Notes under the pieces: generated by a model | Databases searched by the model: none | What the model was told of the DNA's origin: nothing | What the model saw: only the letters and a program-made list of their open reading frames with translations | Source: Desulfocapsa sp. | Lineage (GTDB): Bacteria; Desulfobacterota; Desulfobulbia; Desulfobulbales; Desulfocapsaceae | Assembly (NCBI GenBank): GCA_024763035.1 | Contig: JANTGG010000001.1 | Span: 1-64,000, forward strand | Direction of reading: 5' to 3' | Length of the DNA: 64,000 nt | Part shown: piece by piece, positions 59,577 through 64,000 of the stretch | How the letters are laid out: each line of letters starts with the position of its first letter | Numbering within the stretch: position 1 is the stretch's first letter | Translations under genes and position numbers: made by a program

Positions 59577-60857
59577 ATGGCAAAGCATGATACCCCCATG
59601 TTGGACGAACTTGAAAATGGCCCATGGCCAAGCTTCGTTACCGACATTAAGCGCCAGGCTGAGAAAAATCCAGATTGTTGGGATATCTTAGGTCAGGTTG
59701 AACTGTCTTACAAAGATAGAATCACCCATTGGAAACATGGTGGAATCGTAGGTGTTTTCGGATACGGTGGTGGTATCGTTGGTCGTTATTCCGACGTTCC
59801 TGCACAGTTCCCCGGTGTTGAGCACTTCCATACCGTTCGTGTAAATCAGCCTGCTTCCAAGTATTATTCCACAGAGAATCTTCGTGCACTGATGGATCTC
59901 TGGGAGAAACATGGTTCCGGTATGACCAACATGCATGGTTCAACTGGTGATATCGTTCTGCTTGGCTGTCGTACCGAAGCTCTTGAGCCTTTCTTCTATG
60001 ATCTGACCCATGAAATGGGACAGGATCTCGGTGGATCCGGTTCCAATCTCCGTACTCCTGCAAACTGTCTCGGAGAGTCCCGCTGTGAGTGGTCCTGCTA
60101 CGATACAGAGGAAGCATGTCATCATCTGACCATGCATTATCAGGATGAGATTCATCGTCCAGCTTTCCCTTACAAATTTAAGTTCAAATTTTCCGGTTGT
60201 CCCAACGACTGTGTTGCAGCACTTGCCCGTTCTGACTTTGCTGTTATCGGTAACTGGAAAGATGACATCCAGATGGATCAGGCTGCAGTAAAAGAGTATA
60301 TTGCCGGAAATATTCCATCAAACGGTGGTTCCCATGCTGGCAAAGACTGGGGTCCGTTTGATATCCAGGCTGAAGTTATTGACCTCTGTCCCACCAACTG
60401 TATGTGGATGGAAGGTGATGAACTGAAGATTGACAACTCCGAGTGTACCCGTTGCATGCATTGCATCAACGTTATGCCTCGTGCCCTGCGTCCCGGTAAG
60501 GTTCGTGGTGCTTCCATCAATATCGGCGCAAAAGCTCCTATCTTGGATGGTGCGCAGTTTGCTACCCTTATCATCCCCTTCATCGAAGTTTCTGCTGATA
60601 ACGAGTTTGAGAATGTGATCGAAGTCATCGAGAACATCTGGGACTGGTGGATGGAAGTTGGTAAAAACCGTGAGCGTGTAGGTGAGACCATGCAGCGTGT
60701 TGGTCTGCCCACCTTTATTCAGGTTATGGGTCTTGATCCTATTCCACAGCATGTCCGTGAGCCTCGCTCAAATCCCTACGTGTTTTGGCAGGCTGAGGAA
60801 GTTCCAGGCGGTTTTGATCGCGATGTTGATGAGTTCCGTAAACGTCACGCCGCATAA
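59577..60857 (+). CDS. dsrA: Dissimilatory sulfite reductase alpha subunit
   Basis: HDTPMLDELENGPWPSFVTDIKRQ; CLGESRCEWSCYDTEEACHHLT; FSGCPNDCVAALARSDFAVIG. Confidence 0.99.
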   Translation: MAKHDTPMLDELENGPWPSFVTDIKRQAEKNPDCWDILGQVELSYKDRITHWKHGGIVGVFGYGGGIVGRYSDVPAQFPGVEHFHTVRVNQPASKYYSTENLRALMDLWEKHGSGMTNMHGSTGDIVLLGCRTEALEPFFYDLTHEMGQDLGGSGSNLRTPANCLGESRCEWSCYDTEEACHHLTMHYQDEIHRPAFPYKFKFKFSGCPNDCVAALARSDFAVIGNWKDDIQMDQAAVKEYIAGNIPSNGGSHAGKDWGPFDIQAEVIDLCPTNCMWMEGDELKIDNSECTRCMHCINVMPRALRPGKVRGASINIGAKAPILDGAQFATLIIPFIEVSADNEFENVIEVIENIWDWWMEVGKNRERVGETMQRVGLPTFIQVMGLDPIPQHVREPRSNPYVFWQAEEVPGGFDRDVDEFRKRHAA

Positions 60858-60912
60858 GAAAATTAATCGAGTTGTCAGTTAGCTCGAGTACATATTCAAG
60901 GAGGTTATAATT

Positions 60913-62040
60913 ATGGGTTACGATCCCGAAAATCCCATGGCGGACAGGATTACAGATATTGGTCCCCCACACTATTCAAAAATGCATCCCCCGATTATTG
61001 CAAATAACAAGGGTAAATGGCTGTGGCATGAAATCACCCAGCCCGGTGTACTTGTTCATAAAGCAGAATCAGGAGATGAATGCTGGACCGTACGTGTTGG
61101 TGCTGCCCGTCTGATTTCCATCGAGCTTATCCGCGAAATGTGCGACATCGCTGATGCGCATTGCGAAGGATATCTTCGTTTCACTACCAGAAATAATGTT
61201 GAGTTCATGGTAGATTCCAAAGATAAAGTTCAGCCTCTGCTGGATGATCTTGCCTCTCGCGGCAACAAGTTCCCCGTAGGCGGAACCGGAGCCGGTGTGA
61301 CCAATATCGTTCATACTCAGGGTTGGGTACATTGTCATACTCCGGCTACAGACGCTTCCGGTGTTGTTAAAGCCGTTATGGATGAGCTGTTTGACTACTT
61401 TGTCACCATGACACTTCCTGCACAGGTTCGTATCGCACTTGCCTGCTGTCTGAACATGTGTGGTGCTGTACATGCTTCCGATATCGCCATCCTTGGTGTG
61501 CATCGTAAGCCGCCGATGATCGACCATAGTCGTATCACCGGTGTCTGTGAGCTTCCCCTTGCTATTTCCGCCTGTCCTCTTGGTGCTGTTAAACCTGCTA
61601 AAGCAGAGGTGAATGGCGAAGAGATCAAGACCGTTAAGGTTAACAACGACCGTTGTATGTTCTGTGGTAACTGTTATACCATGTGTCCTGCAATGCCTCT
61701 TGCTGATCCTGAAGGTGACGGAATTGCGATTCTGGTTGGTGGTAAGGTTTCCAACTCCAGATCCCATCCGAAATTCTCCAAGCTGGTTATTCCATTCCTG
61801 CCCAACACTCCGCCACGCTGGCCTGAGACCGTTGAAGCTGTAAAGAATATCCTGGAGACCTATGCAGGAGATGCAAAGAAATACGAGCGTGTTGGCGAGT
61901 GGGCCGAGCGTATCGGTTGGGAGAAGTTCTTTGAAAAATGTAACATCCCCTTTACCGTCAAGTCTGTCGATGATTATCGTCTGGCTTATGACACCTGGCG
62001 TACTTCTACTCAGTTTAAGTACACCAACGCAATCAAGTAA
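60913..62040 (+). CDS. dsrB: Dissimilatory sulfite reductase beta subunit
   Basis: [54 protein letters not shown]. Confidence 0.99.
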   Translation: MGYDPENPMADRITDIGPPHYSKMHPPIIANNKGKWLWHEITQPGVLVHKAESGDECWTVRVGAARLISIELIREMCDIADAHCEGYLRFTTRNNVEFMVDSKDKVQPLLDDLASRGNKFPVGGTGAGVTNIVHTQGWVHCHTPATDASGVVKAVMDELFDYFVTMTLPAQVRIALACCLNMCGAVHASDIAILGVHRKPPMIDHSRITGVCELPLAISACPLGAVKPAKAEVNGEEIKTVKVNNDRCMFCGNCYTMCPAMPLADPEGDGIAILVGGKVSNSRSHPKFSKLVIPFLPNTPPRWPETVEAVKNILETYAGDAKKYERVGEWAERIGWEKFFEKCNIPFTVKSVDDYRLAYDTWRTSTQFKYTNAIK

Positions 62041-62054
62041 TTGACCTTATGGGA

Positions 62055-62081
62055 GCAGTCGGAGGCATTACCTTCGGCTGC
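62055..62081 (+). promoter_or_regulatory. Intercistronic hairpin between dsrB and dsrD
   Basis: gcagtcggagg-catta-ccttcggctgc, 11 pairs allowing G-U. Confidence 0.6.
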
Positions 62082-62129
62082 GCCTCTTTGGTTACTTGCC
62101 TGATAACACTTTTTAGAGGAGTATGTGTT

Positions 62130-62375
62130 ATGGGAATGAGTGACGATGAAATTAAAGCTGCTATGATCGAAAAGGCCACGAAGGCCCCGAAACCGCAGCT
62201 GTATGTCAAGGATTTCTACAAATGTGATCCTGACTCCAAAGCTCGTAAGATCAAGAACCTGGCAAATGAGCTGGTTAAAGAGGGAGAGCTGATGTTCTGG
62301 TCCTCCGGCTCCACCACCATGTATGCCCGTCCTGACCGTATCAAGGATGAAGAGGGAGATGAGGGTGTAAACTAG
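62130..62375 (+). CDS. dsrD: DsrD
   Basis: MGMSDDEIKAAMIEKATKAPKPQLYVKDFYKCDPDSKARKIKNLANELVKEGELMFWSSGSTTMY. Confidence 0.95.
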   Translation: MGMSDDEIKAAMIEKATKAPKPQLYVKDFYKCDPDSKARKIKNLANELVKEGELMFWSSGSTTMYARPDRIKDEEGDEGVN

Positions 62376-62402
62376 ACCTTAATCTTTGTTCTCAATTTTT
62401 TG

Positions 62403-62450
62403 AGAAAGGGCACACGATTCTTTGGAATCTTGTGCCCTTTTTTTTTGTAA
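62403..62450 (+). terminator. Intrinsic terminator after dsrD
   Basis: aaagggcacacgattc-tttg-gaatcttgtgccctttttttttt. Confidence 0.9.
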
Positions 62451-62601
62451 CTGTTCAGTGCACTTCGTCTTCGTCCATTCCAGCCTTTTTCGGTAACATT
62501 CGTATGCTTTGAAGGCAGGAACGAACCCAAGGTAATCAGAATAGACACATTCCGTGCTTTATAAACCTTTCCAGCTCCTATGCTGAATGTTTTTTTTATG
62601 T

Positions 62602-63360
62602 ATGAAATCACTACTGCATCTTAAATCCACCAGCTCCACAAACCAGGATGCTTTTCAGCTTGCACTTGCCGGTAAGGCAGAGCACGGTTTTGGTGTTATC
62701 GCTGACAGCCAGCGTGAAGGCAGAGGACGTCTTGGCAGAGCATGGTCCTCCCCGGTCAATAGCGGGCTTTACTGCTCCATTATCCTTCGTCCCGATCTTC
62801 CCCTCTCTCAATTTCCGCAAATCACGCTTACTGCCGGTCTTGCTCTCTGCCAAATGGTTGAGTCCCTCGATATTCCAGACTTTGGCGTTAAATGGCCCAA
62901 TGATCTGTACTGTCTCGGAAAGAAATGTGGGGGGATCCTTGTTGAAAGCTCACCCCTTGCAGCGGATAGTGAAAACCTGTTTGTTGTTGTAGGGACAGGG
63001 CTGAACGTGAATACCGATGTGGCAGATTTTCCTGATGCACTTGTCCGGAGCGCTACCTCCCTGTTTCTGGAAACGGGGAAACGATGGCAGGTGCACACAT
63101 TGTATGAAAAATATCGTACACTTCTGTTGCAGAATATGAAGATTCATGAGGAGATTGGATTTTCAGCAATCCTTGAGGAGTGGAGGAAGAGAGATGTGCT
63201 TTTTGGCAGGGAAATGCAGTGGGTAACACGTGATAAAAAACTGATAGTCGGGAAGGGACTGGGACCGGATGCTGAGGGTCGGTTGCTTGCTGAAGATTCT
63301 GCCGGACATATCCATGAGATACTGTCAGGAGATGTGAGTCTCGTTGTGACAGAGGAATAA
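62602..63360 (+). CDS. birA: Biotin--[acetyl-CoA-carboxylase] ligase
   Basis: STSSTNQDAF, ADSQREGRGRLGRAWSSP, VKWPNDLYCLGKKCGGILVE. Confidence 0.95.
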   Translation: MKSLLHLKSTSSTNQDAFQLALAGKAEHGFGVIADSQREGRGRLGRAWSSPVNSGLYCSIILRPDLPLSQFPQITLTAGLALCQMVESLDIPDFGVKWPNDLYCLGKKCGGILVESSPLAADSENLFVVVGTGLNVNTDVADFPDALVRSATSLFLETGKRWQVHTLYEKYRTLLLQNMKIHEEIGFSAILEEWRKRDVLFGREMQWVTRDKKLIVGKGLGPDAEGRLLAEDSAGHIHEILSGDVSLVVTEE

Positions 63361-63361
63361 A

Positions 63362-63412
63362 AAAAGGGGAATCTGCCCTCGTGCGTGATGCCCGGGCAGT
63401 ATTCCCTTTTCC
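63362..63412. terminator. Bidirectional terminator between birA and ahcY
   Basis: aaaaaggggaatctgccc...gggcagtattccctttt between convergent genes. Confidence 0.75.
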
Positions 63413-63443
63413 TGATTGCTGAATTTAAGCAGCCTTCCTGGTC

Positions 63444-64000
63444 CTAGTAGCGGTAGTATTCCGGTTTGTATGGTCCTTCAACGGGAACACCAATGTAATC
63501 CGCCTGCACTTTACTAAGAGTTGTGAGGTGAACGCCGATCTTGGCAAGGTGGAGTCGGGCTACTTTTTCATCAAGATGCTTGGGCAGGAAGTATACCTTG
63601 TTCTCGTATTTGTCAGAGTGCTGCCATAATTCAATCTGGGCAAGAACCTGATTGGTAAAGGAGTTACTCATAACAAAGCTTGGATGACCGGTGGCACAGC
63701 CAAGATTTACCAGGCGACCTTCTGCAAGGACAATAATTTTCTTTCCGTCGGGGAAGATGACATGATCAACCTGCGGTTTGATGTTCTCCCAGGGAAGATC
63801 CTTGATCCCGGCAATATCGATCTCAGAGTCAAAGTGTCCGATATTGCAGACAATGGCTTCGTCCGGCATCTTGTCCATGTGGGCACGGGTGATAACGTTG
63901 AGGTTCCCCGTACAGGTGACGTAAATGTTTCCCTCAGGAGCAATCTCATCCATTGTCACAACCTGATATCCTTCCATGGCAGCCTGCAAGGCACAGATGG
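63444..64000 (-). CDS. ahcY: Adenosylhomocysteinase, C-terminal part (N-terminus beyond window)
   Basis: [55 protein letters not shown]-terminal YKPEYYRY. Confidence 0.97.
   Translation of the reverse strand, partial: ICALQAAMEGYQVVTMDEIAPEGNIYVTCTGNLNVITRAHMDKMPDEAIVCNIGHFDSEIDIAGIKDLPWENIKPQVDHVIFPDGKKIIVLAEGRLVNLGCATGHPSFVMSNSFTNQVLAQIELWQHSDKYENKVYFLPKHLDEKVARLHLAKIGVHLTTLSKVQADYIGVPVEGPYKPEYYRY

Noticed and set aside
61069-61767. 232-aa minus-strand ORF inside dsrB
   Set aside because: Shadow ORF of strongly conserved dsrB coding sequence.

Overview
The window looks like chromosomal DNA from a sulfate-reducing Desulfobacterota bacterium, possibly Desulfobulbales-like (dsrA-dsrB-dsrD at 59.6-62.4 kb; lineage is inferred from gene content only). 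It is mostly dense housekeeping coding sequence: partial prpE/acs-like synthetase, GGDEF/HD-GYP + HDOD signalling pair, Rrf2-DUF4492-cydAB, mfd, bamA, monomeric idh, dnaA, hemY, htpG, pcm, ychF, holB, ricT-like PSP1, metG, yggT, divIVA, yggU, tpiA-like, ubiB, htpX, dnaG-rpoD, dprA, rpe, pgi, dsrABD, birA and partial ahcY. I see no rRNA, tRNA, CRISPR array, prophage or intact transposon. No large unknown multigene system is evident. The items most worth a second look are: (1) a TpiA-like protein whose catalytic-Glu motif reads AYGPVDAVTAR instead of AYEPVWAIGTG; (2) two families of modular intergenic repeats, one containing a REP/BIME-like GTAGGAGC hairpin, plus a decayed RAYT-like transposase fragment; (3) paired TGAAT-N4-ATTCA palindromes flanking a candidate dsrAB promoter; (4) a perfect 17-bp-arm palindrome ahead of an Fe-S-type Rrf2 regulator and the cyd operon, with an unlisted 30-aa membrane microprotein at the operon end; (5) a collagen-repeat protein with an endostatin-like (DUF1554-like) C-terminus; (6) a rhodanese-MBL fusion with a degenerate metal motif. 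Family names are from motif recognition by eye; no database search was run.
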